Source: Vibrio pacinii DSM 19139 (lineage in GTDB: Bacteria; Pseudomonadota; Gammaproteobacteria; Enterobacterales; Vibrionaceae). Taken from it: DNA of 64,000 nt. A model generated the notes under the pieces. The model saw only the letters and a list, made by a program, of their open reading frames with translations, did no database searches and had not been told where the DNA came from. Every line of letters begins with the position of its first letter. Position 1 is the first letter of the stretch. The DNA is taken from positions 1-64,000 of the forward strand of contig NZ_KL543977.1 in NCBI RefSeq assembly GCF_000711795.1, written 5' to 3'. Made by a program: the position numbers and the translations under genes. Positions 8,574 to 16,936 of the stretch are shown piece by piece.

Positions 8574-9101
8574 TTAGTACACTAGAACTGCGCGGCGGTT
8601 CTTAGCGTATACATCTTCTGATTGACCTAGAAGAAGTGGTTTCTCTTCACCGTAGCTTACGATAGAGATTTGGTCAGCTTGAACACCTAAAGCTTGTAGG
8701 TACTTAGATACCGCGCTTGCACGACGTTCGCCTAGTGCGATGTTGTACTCTGGAGTACCACGCTCATCAGCATGACCTTCAACCGTCACGTTTAGTGCAG
8801 GGTTCTTGCTTAGGTATGCTGCGTGTGCTGCTAGCATCTCTTCGTAGTCGCCAGCAATCGTCGCGTTGTCAAAAGCAAAGTAGATGGTTTGAGTTTCGCG
8901 TAGCGCTTGCTCTTTTAGTTCTTGCTCTGACAGTTGACCGTTTGCATCAAGTGGAGAGACAGCGGTGTTATCAACAGTTTGAGTTTGATTAGTCTGAGTA
9001 GAACCAGATGCATTTGCCGCGTCATCGCTTGAGCTACATGCAGTAACTGCAAGTACTGGTAGCGCAATTAGAAGCCCTTTAAGAACTTTGTTAAGTTGCA
9101 T
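8574..9101 (-). CDS. pal: Peptidoglycan-associated lipoprotein Pal
   Basis: A 175-aa outer-membrane lipoprotein. The signal peptide ends in a lipobox, with C22 (AVTAC) as the lipidation site. A flexible Ser/Ala/Asn/Thr-rich linker follows, then an OmpA-like peptidoglycan-binding domain (about 70-175) with TIYFAFDNATI, VEGHADERGTPEYN and LGERRASAV. It anchors the outer membrane to the cell wall and is the end receptor of TolB/TolA. It lies 34 bp after tolB and 15 bp before cpoB. Confidence 0.97.
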   Translation of the reverse strand: MQLNKVLKGLLIALPVLAVTACSSSDDAANASGSTQTNQTQTVDNTAVSPLDANGQLSEQELKEQALRETQTIYFAFDNATIAGDYEEMLAAHAAYLSKNPALNVTVEGHADERGTPEYNIALGERRASAVSKYLQALGVQADQISIVSYGEEKPLLLGQSEDVYAKNRRAVLVY

Positions 9102-9135
9102 TATTATCGTTTCCTTTGTTATTGATACTTACTTG

Positions 9136-10488
9136 CTACAAAAACGGTGACCATGCAGGTGCACGAACTCGACCATTTGTTGCCGGTAATCTTGCTTTAA
9201 AGCGTCCATCAATAGAGACCATTGATAGTACATTTTTCTGGTTGTAGATCGAGCTATAAATGACCATCCCACCGTTTGGCGAAATACTCGGAGACTCATC
9301 TAACAATGTTTTGGTTAATATTTCCATCGCCCCAGTTTCCAAATCAAGCTTGGCGAGATTAAAGCCCGCGTTGCTTCGATTAACCATCACTAAGAAGCGA
9401 CCGTCTGGGGTAATTTGACCACCTAAGTTTTGGCTACCCTGCCAAGTTAAGCGGTTGGCTGAACCATTTGCCAAATCTACTTGATAAATTTGAGGTTTTC
9501 CACCCCGATCGGAGGTAAAGATAAGAGATTTACCATCTGGATGCCAATACGGTTCCGTATTATTAGATCGACCACGAGTTATTTGAGTCAGTTTTCTTGT
9601 GGTTAGGTCAAGTGTATACACTTGTAAGCTGCCCGTTTTAGACAATACTAGAGCAAGCTGACTGCCATCAGGTGAGAATCTTGGCGCACCATTATGACGC
9701 GGGTATGACGTCACTTTCTCACGTTCACCGGTGTAGATGTTCATGATGAAAATCTCAGCTTGACCGTTTTGGAAACTAACATAAGCCAGCTTCTGACCAT
9801 CTGGAGACCAAGCCGGAGACATCAAGGGTTGCTTCGAACGTAACACTAAACGCTCGTTGTAGCCATCATAATCCGCCACGCGCAGTTGATAAGGAAAACT
9901 GTCACTATCGTTAACAACCACATAAGCAATGCGCGTTAAGAAGGCGCCCTTTTCACCCGTTAAAGCTTCATACACCAAATCAGAAATGCGGTGTGCATAC
10001 TCACGCATGCGCTTACCGGGCACAGTGGCACGTTTATTAAATAACACATGATCTTTTGACAGTACTAACTGGCCATCATTGCTTAACGCTTTGCTCTGAC
10101 CTTGCGTTAACTGACCACGCACCACGTCAACCAATTGATAATTGATCACGTAATTGCCTTCAGCATCTTGTGTAATCGAGCCTGTGACTAACGCATCAAC
10201 CCCAAGTCCGGTCCAAGCATTGAAGTCGACTTCGGCTTCGCTGTACGGTGTTTGTGGCATCTTACTCGTCGCAACCGGGCTAAACTTACCGCTGCGCTGT
10301 AAATCGGAGGCAATTACAGACGAAACGTCTTGAGGCAATTTACCCGGGCCATCCCATTTAAATGGCACAATAGCGATGGGACGCGCCGAGACGATACCAT
10401 CAGTAATGACCAACTCTAACGCGGCATTTGCCGTTTGAACTACGCTCAACAACGTGAGCACACATCCTATTACTAGTCGCTTTAACAC
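9136..10488 (-). CDS. tolB: Tol-Pal system protein TolB
   Basis: A 450-aa periplasmic protein with a signal peptide (about 1-22, cleavage ANA/ALE). An N-terminal alpha/beta domain (about 25-165) is followed by a six-bladed beta-propeller (about 190-450). Repeated blade signatures are visible, such as SPAWSPDGQKLAYVSF, APRFSPDGSQLALVLS, PYWHPDGKSLIFTSDRGG and SPSISPNGGMVIYSS. It binds Pal through the propeller and TolA/TolR complexes through its N-terminus, driving outer-membrane constriction at division. It lies 13 bp after tolA. Confidence 0.97.
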   Translation of the reverse strand: MLKRLVIGCVLTLLSVVQTANAALELVITDGIVSARPIAIVPFKWDGPGKLPQDVSSVIASDLQRSGKFSPVATSKMPQTPYSEAEVDFNAWTGLGVDALVTGSITQDAEGNYVINYQLVDVVRGQLTQGQSKALSNDGQLVLSKDHVLFNKRATVPGKRMREYAHRISDLVYEALTGEKGAFLTRIAYVVVNDSDSFPYQLRVADYDGYNERLVLRSKQPLMSPAWSPDGQKLAYVSFQNGQAEIFIMNIYTGEREKVTSYPRHNGAPRFSPDGSQLALVLSKTGSLQVYTLDLTTRKLTQITRGRSNNTEPYWHPDGKSLIFTSDRGGKPQIYQVDLANGSANRLTWQGSQNLGGQITPDGRFLVMVNRSNAGFNLAKLDLETGAMEILTKTLLDESPSISPNGGMVIYSSIYNQKNVLSMVSIDGRFKARLPATNGRVRAPAWSPFL

Positions 10489-10501
10489 AAGCTATTCCTT
10501 A

Positions 10502-11572
10502 TCACTCAGGTACTACGGTTAAATTGATATTCTTAACTTTGTTGACGATATCCGGGTCTTTCGGCAATGGAAAACTGCTTACACGAGCCACGGCTCGTTT
10601 GGTTGCCGCACATAAACGACTGTCGCCCTCTAAAACCGAGAGATTGCCCAAAATCGCATCTGCTCCAGTTGGGATCAGACGTAAATTAACTCGGCAGGAC
10701 TTTCCCCGAAAGCTGTCCTCCAACAATAAGTTTTGTTTGATCAGCTGGGTATAAATCGCACCATAACGTTGTGCTTCATTGGCAACAAACTTAGAGCGCG
10801 CTGAGGTATTCAACTCAACTTCCGATTCAAGGCCAGCAAAAATATCATTCAGTGCGGCTTCTTGCTCTTTACGCTCTCGCTCAATACGCTCTAACCGTTG
10901 CTTTTCTTTACGAGCTTTTTCCGCCGCTTCTTTAGCGGCCTTCTCTTTCGCTATCCGTTCTTGTTCCGCTTTGGCGGCGGCTTCACGTTCGCGACGGGCT
11001 TTTTCTTCAGCCTCTTTCGCAGCCTTTTCGCGTGCCACTCGCTCTTGCTCTGCCTTAGCGATGGCGGCCTCTTTGGCTAAACGTTCTTGTTCAGCCTTTT
11101 TGACTGCTTGCTCTTTCGCTTTACGTTCTTGCTCTAGCTTAACCGCGCGCTGTTTTTCTTCTTGAGCACGTTTTTCTTCGGCTTGGCGCTCTTTTTCTTT
11201 TTCTGCGCGACGCTTTTCTGCCTCACGAGCCGCTTTAGCTTCTTTAACTTGCTGCTCTTTGAGCTTACGAATACGCTCTTCTTCTATCTTGCGATTTTTT
11301 TCGAGCTGTTCGCTTTCACGACGCAGTTTATCAAGGCGATCTTGCTCTTTTTTCGCCGCCGCTTCACGCTGACTACGAATTTGCTGCGCCTGTTGCTTAA
11401 CCAGTGCCGGATCAATGACCACCGCCTGAACCATTCTGCCGCTCGGCTCTGGCTTAGACATGGTAAAGTCAGTGCCCCAGATAAGGGCGATAATCAATAA
11501 CGCATGCAAAGCGACCGAGATTAAAATCGGCTTTTTGTAGTCGCTACTTTTTTTAATTTGCTTCTCTTTCAT
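10502..11572 (-). CDS. tolA: Tol-Pal system protein TolA
   Basis: A 356-aa inner-membrane protein spanning the periplasm. The single TM anchor is at about residues 16-35 (ILISVALHALLIIALIWG). A long Lys/Ala/Glu-rich helical domain II (about 50-255) is built of degenerate repeats of the EQER-AKEKAAKEAEEKAR type. A C-terminal domain III follows (about 260-356) with two conserved cysteines (GKSCRVNL, SRLCAATKR) expected to form a disulfide. Energised by TolQR, it contacts TolB and Pal. The repeats leave the opposite strand long and open, which produces false reading frames there. Confidence 0.96.
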   Translation of the reverse strand: MKEKQIKKSSDYKKPILISVALHALLIIALIWGTDFTMSKPEPSGRMVQAVVIDPALVKQQAQQIRSQREAAAKKEQDRLDKLRRESEQLEKNRKIEEERIRKLKEQQVKEAKAAREAEKRRAEKEKERQAEEKRAQEEKQRAVKLEQERKAKEQAVKKAEQERLAKEAAIAKAEQERVAREKAAKEAEEKARREREAAAKAEQERIAKEKAAKEAAEKARKEKQRLERIERERKEQEAALNDIFAGLESEVELNTSARSKFVANEAQRYGAIYTQLIKQNLLLEDSFRGKSCRVNLRLIPTGADAILGNLSVLEGDSRLCAATKRAVARVSSFPLPKDPDIVNKVKNINLTVVPE

Positions 11573-11584
11573 GAATCGCGAACG

Positions 11585-12034
11585 TTATTCCTTTATGTCC
11601 GTCAGCAACCCGACTTTCGGGATACCAGCGCGACTCAATTCGTCTAAAACCAAAACCACATCAGCGTATGGAGTGGCTGCATCTCCACCCACCGCAACCG
11701 GTGAATTGGGTTTAAGTGATAACTCAGCTTTGACACGAACAATCACATCTTGCAATGAAATACCGCGCGTGACTTCTTCATCATTGACGCTGAGTCCCAA
11801 ATTACCCTCTTTATCGATTTCAACAATGATAAAGCTAGCATCACTGTCACCAGCAAGATCGGAAGCTGGTTTGGCCGTGGCGGTTTTTGGCAATTCAACA
11901 TCTACCCCTTGGGTAACAAAGGGAGAGGTGACCATGAAAATGATCAGCAGCACCAACATAACGTCGATGTAAGGAACCACATTGATCTCAGCCGTCAGTT
12001 TTCGCTTTTTCGTTTGGTAACCAGCCATTACCAT
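11585..12034 (-). CDS. tolR: Tol-Pal system protein TolR
   Basis: A 149-aa ExbD/TolR-family inner-membrane protein. Its single TM holds the essential proton-path aspartate D24 (PYIDVMLVLLIIFMV), and a periplasmic domain follows. With TolQ it forms a proton-driven motor that energises TolA. The start codon overlaps the tolQ stop by one base (TAATG), which indicates translational coupling. A second ATG lies two codons downstream. Confidence 0.97.
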   Translation of the reverse strand: MVMAGYQTKKRKLTAEINVVPYIDVMLVLLIIFMVTSPFVTQGVDVELPKTATAKPASDLAGDSDASFIIVEIDKEGNLGLSVNDEEVTRGISLQDVIVRVKAELSLKPNSPVAVGGDAATPYADVVLVLDELSRAGIPKVGLLTDIKE

Positions 12035-12732
12035 TAATCCTTATGCACTGTGTCTCGTCCAGCCATGGCTTGACGGTGCAAAATACTGTGGAACTCTTCA
12101 GAAAACGTCGCATAGTTGTGCTCAAGCTTACCCACTTGATTGCTAAGGCGGTTATAGGCCATAACAGCAGGAATCGCGGCAAATAAGCCCATCGCGGTTG
12201 CAACCAAGGCTTCAGCGATACCCGGAGCCACCATGGCTAATGTCGCTTGCTTGACTTCACCTAAGGCGATAAACGCATGCATGATGCCCCATACCGTACC
12301 AAACAAGCCGATATAAGGACTGATCGAACCGACTGTTGCCAAGAAAGGCAAATGGCTTTCTAACTCGTCCACTTCACGCGCGACCGCAACACGCATGGTG
12401 CGCCCAGTGCCTTCCATAATGTAATCTGGTGAACCGGAATTGGATTTACGTAAACGCGCAAATTCGGTAAAACCTGAATAAAAGATCTCTTCAGTGCCCG
12501 TTAATTCATCTTTGCGTTTTTTAGCATTTTGATAAAGGATCGACAGGTCAGTCCCCGACCAAAACTGGTCTTCGAATTTTTCGGTATCTTTCGCGGCTTG
12601 TGACAATACTTTGCTGCGTTTGATGATCATCGCCCAAGAAAGGATCGACATACCTAAAAGAATCAGCATTACCATTTTTACAAGCAGACTGGCCTGCAAA
12701 AACAGATCGAGCATCGAGATATCAGCGGTCAC
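12034..12732 (-). CDS. tolQ: Tol-Pal system protein TolQ
   Basis: A 232-aa ExbB/TolQ-family protein with three TM helices (about residues 14-36, 130-158 and 165-190). It forms the pentameric stator around TolR. Conserved features include FLATVGSISPYIGLFGTVWGIM and the third-helix segment AEALVATAMGLFAAIPAV. The start is GTG and lies inside the 3' end of ybgC (11-bp overlap), consistent with coupled translation. Confidence 0.97.
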   Translation of the reverse strand: MTADISMLDLFLQASLLVKMVMLILLGMSILSWAMIIKRSKVLSQAAKDTEKFEDQFWSGTDLSILYQNAKKRKDELTGTEEIFYSGFTEFARLRKSNSGSPDYIMEGTGRTMRVAVAREVDELESHLPFLATVGSISPYIGLFGTVWGIMHAFIALGEVKQATLAMVAPGIAEALVATAMGLFAAIPAVMAYNRLSNQVGKLEHNYATFSEEFHSILHRQAMAGRDTVHKD

Positions 12733-13171
12733 TGTAAGTTAACTCCATCACTATTGATTTAGGCATCGCTTTCGGCCTCATTTTTTTATTATCGATACAT
12801 GCTACCTTAACCATTGCTTTACACAATGTCTTGCCATCATGATTAACGATCTCCTGACAGAAGACCAATGAGGCTTTTTTCAGGTCAGCAATTTTGGTCG
12901 TCACTGTCAGGTGGTCATCAAGACGTGCGCCTTGTAAGAAATCGATGTCCATGTGTCGGACTACAAAACCTAAGTTTTGTTCCAACAGTACCTGTTGCGA
13001 CACACCAATTGTGCGAAGCAGTTCTGTTCTTGCCCGCTCAAAGAATTTGAGATAGTTCGAATGATACACAACGCCACCGGCGTCAGTATCTTCGTAATAC
13101 ACCGTCACCGGCCATTCAAAAATCGCAGCTTGCTGTTGCACCTTACTATCCACCAGTGAATTATCCACCAA
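12722..13171 (-). CDS. ybgC: Acyl-CoA thioesterase YbgC
   Basis: A 149-aa 4-hydroxybenzoyl-CoA thioesterase-type hot-dog protein, the usual first gene of the tol-pal cluster. The active-site region is YYEDTDAGGVVYHSNYLKFFERARTE (split here as YYEDTDAGG and VVYHSNYLKFF), with the catalytic Asp in EDTD. It hydrolyses short-chain or phospholipid-related acyl-CoA or acyl-ACP, and its link to Tol function is unclear. The start is non-ATG: TTG at 13171 or the next codon GTG. A promoter is expected in the 140-bp gap before cydX-ybgE's terminator. Confidence 0.94.
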   Translation of the reverse strand: MVDNSLVDSKVQQQAAIFEWPVTVYYEDTDAGGVVYHSNYLKFFERARTELLRTIGVSQQVLLEQNLGFVVRHMDIDFLQGARLDDHLTVTTKIADLKKASLVFCQEIVNHDGKTLCKAMVKVACIDNKKMRPKAMPKSIVMELTYSDR

Positions 13172-13251
13172 TTACTTTTCTAGCTAGATACTATAACGCA
13201 ACTCGTCACCCACAATGCAAGGGTAAATCGATGAATTCAAAGCTTGAAACA

Positions 13252-13291
13252 AAAAAAAGCGCTCACTCTTCAATGAGTCGCGCTTTTTTTA
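13252..13291. terminator. Terminator after cydABX-ybgE
   Basis: AAAAAAAGCG-ct-CACTC-ttcaa-TGAGT-cg-CGCTTTTTTT forms a strong hairpin with A/T runs on both sides. It ends the minus-strand cyd operon upstream of ybgC. Confidence 0.88.
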
Positions 13292-13313
13292 TACAACCGG
13301 TTTTACATTAAGC

Positions 13314-13622
13314 TCAAAACGAGGCTAAACGCAGTACCGTCAAATAAATTAAGATGGTCAAACTGCAATAAGGGCTGAACAACAACTGCCAGTACCAATT
13401 GCGTGGTTTAAAACCCAGTCCAAATACCATACTTGAGCACACTGCCCAAATTAGCATCGGTGAAATCAGGCCGTTAAAACCGCCAATCGATGCTGCATAG
13501 AGTTCTGGATTCCACATTACCATTGCGACATGGTAAAAACCAAGAACCAGAGATAAGGCTCTCAAAAGAGCCTTATCAACAGGGGCATGAAGTTTCGCCA
13601 CCTGCTCAGAGAGATTACTCAC
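13314..13622 (-). CDS. ybgE: Cyd operon protein YbgE
   Basis: A 102-aa YbgE-family membrane protein with about three hydrophobic helices (residues about 24-40, 48-68, 78-98). The family is defined by its location in cyd operons, and its function is unknown. The GTG start overlaps the cydX stop region by 8 bp, so the two are probably translationally coupled. It is the last gene of the operon before a strong terminator. Confidence 0.88.
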   Translation of the reverse strand: MSNLSEQVAKLHAPVDKALLRALSLVLGFYHVAMVMWNPELYAASIGGFNGLISPMLIWAVCSSMVFGLGFKPRNWYWQLLFSPYCSLTILIYLTVLRLASF

Positions 13623-13722
13623 TGTCTTTGTCCATCATTTCAGAGTGCTCTAACCAAAGAGCGTTGATGATGCCAAATGCACAAGCCAATAGTACACCTA
13701 GAATCCATGCAAAATACCACAT
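13615..13722 (-). CDS. cydX: Cytochrome bd-I small subunit CydX
   Basis: A 35-aa single-TM protein reading MWYFAWILGVLLACAFG and continuing to INALWLEHSEMMDKDSE. This matches the CydX/YbgT family. It binds CydA and stabilises the heme b558/b595/d sites of cytochrome bd oxidase. ATG at 13722 is preceded by GGAGCATTGACT (GGAG 8 nt upstream) and lies 12 bp after cydB. It is short enough to be missed by automatic calling. Confidence 0.93.
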   Translation of the reverse strand: MWYFAWILGVLLACAFGIINALWLEHSEMMDKDSE

Positions 13723-13734
13723 AGTCAATGCTCC

Positions 13735-14871
13735 TTAGTAAGCTGAAACGTCGTTGTCTTCGATGTGCTTGTTATCTAGACGACCGAACATTTTGTAATA
13801 AGTCCAAGTCGTGTAGCCAAGAATCACAGGAACCATCACAGCAGCAACCGCCGTCATTAGGCCTAGCGTCAACTCGCTTGCTGTTGAGTCCCACATGGTT
13901 AAGCTGTGGCTAGGCACAAGGCTTGACGGCATGACAAACGGGAACATAGCAAAACCGGCGGTTAAAATCACACCAGCATTGGCCAAACTAGAGAATAGGA
14001 AGGCAAAGCCACCACGCTCTAGACGAGAAGCGACCACGGCAAGTAGCGGCATAAATACCCCTAAGATCGGTGCCGCCCACATCGCTGGGTAGGTTTCAAA
14101 GTTTGTCATCCAAGCACCCACTTGAGTCACCACTTCTTTGTTCAATGGGTTTGAATCGGCGAAGGTATCTAGGGTGCTGGTAAGGACATAACCTTCAATA
14201 GACTGAACCCAGAAGCCACCTAGTACAAACAGTGCAACGACAATCAGACCTGCAATCTGCGCGGTATTACGAGCACGGGCATGCAGCGCTTGAGTGGTTT
14301 TCATCTGTAACCAGGTTGAACCTTGAAGCACAAACAACATCAGGCTCAATACACCACATAGCAAAGCAAATGGATTAAGCAGAGCAAAGAAGGTGCCTTT
14401 GTATTGAGACATCAATAAGTCATTGAGTTCAAATGGGACACCTTGTAGCAGGTTACCAAAAGCGACACCGAAGATAACCGGAGGCACTGCACCACTGAAA
14501 CAGATAGCGCCATCCCATACATTACGCCACTGTGGGTTTTCGATTTTTGAACGGTAGTCTAGGCCCAAAGGACGTAGCCAGAGCGCCGCAAGGGTAATAT
14601 ACATTGCCAGGTAAAAACCTGAAAATGACGTGGCATACACAAGTGGCCATGCTGCAAACAAAGCGCCACCAGCGGTAATTAACCAAACTTGGTTACCATC
14701 CCAGTGCGGTGCGATGGTGTTGATCATCACACGGCGCTCTGTGTCAGTTTTACCAATCACAGGCACAAGCGCGCCCACACCCATATCGAAACCATCAGTC
14801 ACAGCGAAACCAACCAGTAGCACACCAATCAGTACCCACCAGATGAATCGCAAGATTTCATAATCAAACAT
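13735..14871 (-). CDS. cydB: Cytochrome bd ubiquinol oxidase subunit II, CydB
   Basis: A 378-aa integral membrane subunit of cytochrome bd oxidase, the high-affinity quinol oxidase used at low oxygen. It has about eight to nine TM helices. Family signatures include the N-terminal IWWVLIGVLLVGFAVTDGFD, IAPHWDGNQVWLI and GLDYRSKIENPQWR. It lies 14 bp after cydA and 12 bp before cydX. Confidence 0.97.
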   Translation of the reverse strand: MFDYEILRFIWWVLIGVLLVGFAVTDGFDMGVGALVPVIGKTDTERRVMINTIAPHWDGNQVWLITAGGALFAAWPLVYATSFSGFYLAMYITLAALWLRPLGLDYRSKIENPQWRNVWDGAICFSGAVPPVIFGVAFGNLLQGVPFELNDLLMSQYKGTFFALLNPFALLCGVLSLMLFVLQGSTWLQMKTTQALHARARNTAQIAGLIVVALFVLGGFWVQSIEGYVLTSTLDTFADSNPLNKEVVTQVGAWMTNFETYPAMWAAPILGVFMPLLAVVASRLERGGFAFLFSSLANAGVILTAGFAMFPFVMPSSLVPSHSLTMWDSTASELTLGLMTAVAAVMVPVILGYTTWTYYKMFGRLDNKHIEDNDVSAY

Positions 14872-14885
14872 TGTTCTCTCCTTGC

Positions 14886-16478
14886 CTATGCTTCTACTTG
14901 GCGGCTAACTTTGTCTTCAACAGTGTCGACATTCTGTTCGAAGTGGTAGCGTCCCGTTTTCAGGCTACTTGGTCCTTTACGCGCAAACTTCACCATGAGG
15001 TAAACTTCTGCAATCAAGAACACGGTATACAGCGCTAGAATGGCAAATAGTGACGTCCACAGCTCAGTGACAGTCAATGCAGAGGCTGCAACATGGGTTG
15101 GCAAGATTTCACCAACAGCCCAAGGTTGACGACCAAATTCTGCAACGAACCAACCGGCTTCAATCGCAATCCAAGGCAATGGAATGCTGAGTAGTGTCGC
15201 TTTAAGAATCCAACGTTTTTGTTCGATCTTTTGGCGACATGTTTGAATAAACGCGGCACCGAAAACAAACAGCATGATGAAACCACAAGCAACCATAATA
15301 CGGAACGAGAAGAACAGTGGCCAAACGGTTGGAATTGAGTCATCCGCCGCGGCTTGGATTTGCTCTTCGGTCGCATCAACGACTTGTTCGGTGTAACGTT
15401 TTAGCAGCAGTCCGTAACCTAAGTCACCTTTTACTTCATCAAACGCGGCTTGGTTTTCTGCTGATTTGTCACCAGCACGCAGTTTTTCGAGCAGTTCGTA
15501 AGCGTACATACCAGTACGAATGCGCTCTACGTGTTCGTCACGCAGGTCACGAAGACCAGTGACTTGCTCGTCAAATGAACGCGTTGCAATAATGCCCATA
15601 ACGTAAGGGATCTTGATCGCGTAATCTGTGTGCATCTCATCTTGGTTTGGAACACCAAACAGAGTGAAGGCCGCAGGTGCTGGCTCGGTGTGCCATTCTG
15701 CTTCTACTGCCGCAAGTTTGACTTTTTGAACTTCACCTAGCTCGTAACCAGACTCATCACCTAGCACGATAACCGACAAAATGGCGGCCATACCAAACGA
15801 GGCGGCAATGGCAAATGAACGACGAGCGAAAGCAACATCACGACCTTTAAGTAGGTAGTAAGAGCTGATACCAAGAATAAACATCGCGCCAGTGGTGTAA
15901 CCGGAAGCCACTGTATGCACAAACTTAACCTGAGCAACTGGGTTAAGCACAACTTCGGCAAAGCTGACCATTTCCATACGCATGGTCTCAAAGTTGAATT
16001 CTGCCCCTACCGGGTTTTGCATCCAACCGTTGGCAACAAGAATCCAAAGTGCAGAGAAGTTAGAACCTAATGCCACTAACCAAGTGACAACTAAGTGTTG
16101 ACGTTTTGATAAGCGATCCCAGCCAAAGAAGAATAAACCGACAAAAGTGGATTCTAAAAAGAATGCGACCAGTGCTTCAATCGCCAGTGGTGCACCAAAA
16201 ATATCACCGACATAGTGTGAGTAATAGGACCAGTTAGTACCAAACTGGAATTCCATGGTAAGGCCCGTGGCCACACCTAGTGCGAAGTTAATACCAAAAA
16301 GCTTACCCCAGAACTTGGTCATGTCCTTGTAGATTTGCTTGTCCGTCATTACGTACAAAGATTCCATGATGGCAAGTAGGAATGCCATACCCAGAGTCAA
16401 AGGTACGAAGAGGAAGTGATACATCGCTGTCAGTGCAAATTGCAACCGCGACAGATCAACTACGTCTACGTCAATCAT
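14886..16478 (-). CDS. cydA: Cytochrome bd ubiquinol oxidase subunit I, CydA
   Basis: A 530-aa heme-bearing catalytic subunit that oxidises ubiquinol and reduces oxygen to water. Heme ligand positions are recognisable: His in AMYHFLF (H21 here, H19 in E. coli) and His in VKFVHTVASGY. The quinol Q-loop carries GDESGYELGEVQKVKLAAVEAEWHTE (split: GDESGYELG, EAEWHTEPAP). ATG at 16478 follows AGGAGT at ideal distance. A longer frame to 16514 is not supported. It is first in cydABX-ybgE. FNR and ArcA-like sites upstream predict oxygen control. Confidence 0.97.
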   Translation of the reverse strand: MIDVDVVDLSRLQFALTAMYHFLFVPLTLGMAFLLAIMESLYVMTDKQIYKDMTKFWGKLFGINFALGVATGLTMEFQFGTNWSYYSHYVGDIFGAPLAIEALVAFFLESTFVGLFFFGWDRLSKRQHLVVTWLVALGSNFSALWILVANGWMQNPVGAEFNFETMRMEMVSFAEVVLNPVAQVKFVHTVASGYTTGAMFILGISSYYLLKGRDVAFARRSFAIAASFGMAAILSVIVLGDESGYELGEVQKVKLAAVEAEWHTEPAPAAFTLFGVPNQDEMHTDYAIKIPYVMGIIATRSFDEQVTGLRDLRDEHVERIRTGMYAYELLEKLRAGDKSAENQAAFDEVKGDLGYGLLLKRYTEQVVDATEEQIQAAADDSIPTVWPLFFSFRIMVACGFIMLFVFGAAFIQTCRQKIEQKRWILKATLLSIPLPWIAIEAGWFVAEFGRQPWAVGEILPTHVAASALTVTELWTSLFAILALYTVFLIAEVYLMVKFARKGPSSLKTGRYHFEQNVDTVEDKVSRQVEA

Positions 16479-16601
16479 GTTTACTCCTATGTGTCGGCTG
16501 AAGACACTTTTCACATTAATGCATTGTTAGTCAGAGTTAATCAAACTCGAACACTGTTGCCAAACATCGGCTTCTTGTTGCAAAAATGTACTGTAATGGT
16601 T

Positions 16602-16611
16602 AGTTAATTGT
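16602..16611 (+). promoter_or_regulatory. ArcA-like site upstream of cydA
   Basis: AGTTAATTGT matches the ArcA core WGTTAATTAW at 9 of 10 positions. It lies 124 bp upstream of cydA, a gene activated by ArcA in E. coli. The role here is inferred. Confidence 0.45.
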
Positions 16612-16691
16612 TAAGCATCAGCTAATATAGCTGGAGCTAATACTACTGCTAAAAAATGATTGTTTCAAAAGGTTTATATCCAGAGTTCGCT

Positions 16692-16705
16692 TTGATTTAA
16701 ATCAA
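16692..16705. promoter_or_regulatory. Perfect FNR box (proximal)
   Basis: TTGATTTAAATCAA is an exact FNR palindrome (TTGAT-N4-ATCAA), 214 bp upstream of cydA. In E. coli FNR represses cydAB under full anaerobiosis. Confidence 0.75.
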
Positions 16706-16741
16706 ATTTTGTGCGCCCAATCTGAGCATAAAACCATCACA

Positions 16742-16755
16742 TTGATCTATATCAA
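16742..16755. promoter_or_regulatory. Perfect FNR box (distal)
   Basis: TTGATCTATATCAA is a second exact TTGAT-N4-ATCAA motif, with its centre 50 bp from the first. A pair of perfect sites is unlikely by chance. Confidence 0.75.
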
Positions 16756-16880
16756 CAGTTTACATTATGTTTTGTTACGGCAGGGTTATTGCCAAGATGG
16801 TGATAACTATTTATGCAAAACAAGCGGTTAACAACTCATTCATTTGCGCTACGTATCCACTGACAAGCAATATTTATTAG

Positions 16881-16896
16881 TGTGATCATGATCACT
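16881..16896. promoter_or_regulatory. CRP-like palindrome between cydA and ruvB
   Basis: TGTGATCATGATCACT contains a perfect 14-bp palindrome and fits the CRP consensus TGTGA-N6-TCACA except for the last base. It lies about 400 bp from cydA and immediately beside the ruvB terminator, so the controlled promoter is unclear. Confidence 0.45.
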
Positions 16897-16897
16897 A

Positions 16898-16927
16898 AAA
16901 TAAAAAGCCAGCATTTAATTGCTGGCT
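16898..16927 (-). terminator. Terminator of ruvAB
   Basis: The hairpin AGCCAGC-ATTTAATT-GCTGGCT is followed on the minus strand by a T-rich run, 10 bp beyond the ruvB stop. Confidence 0.8.
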
Positions 16928-16936
16928 AGTGGAAAC

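Noticed and set aside
10524..11500. Several plus-strand frames of 76-133 aa opposite tolA
   Set aside because: They are antisense shadows of the Lys/Ala/Glu repeat region, with Phe/Ser/Arg-rich low-complexity translations.
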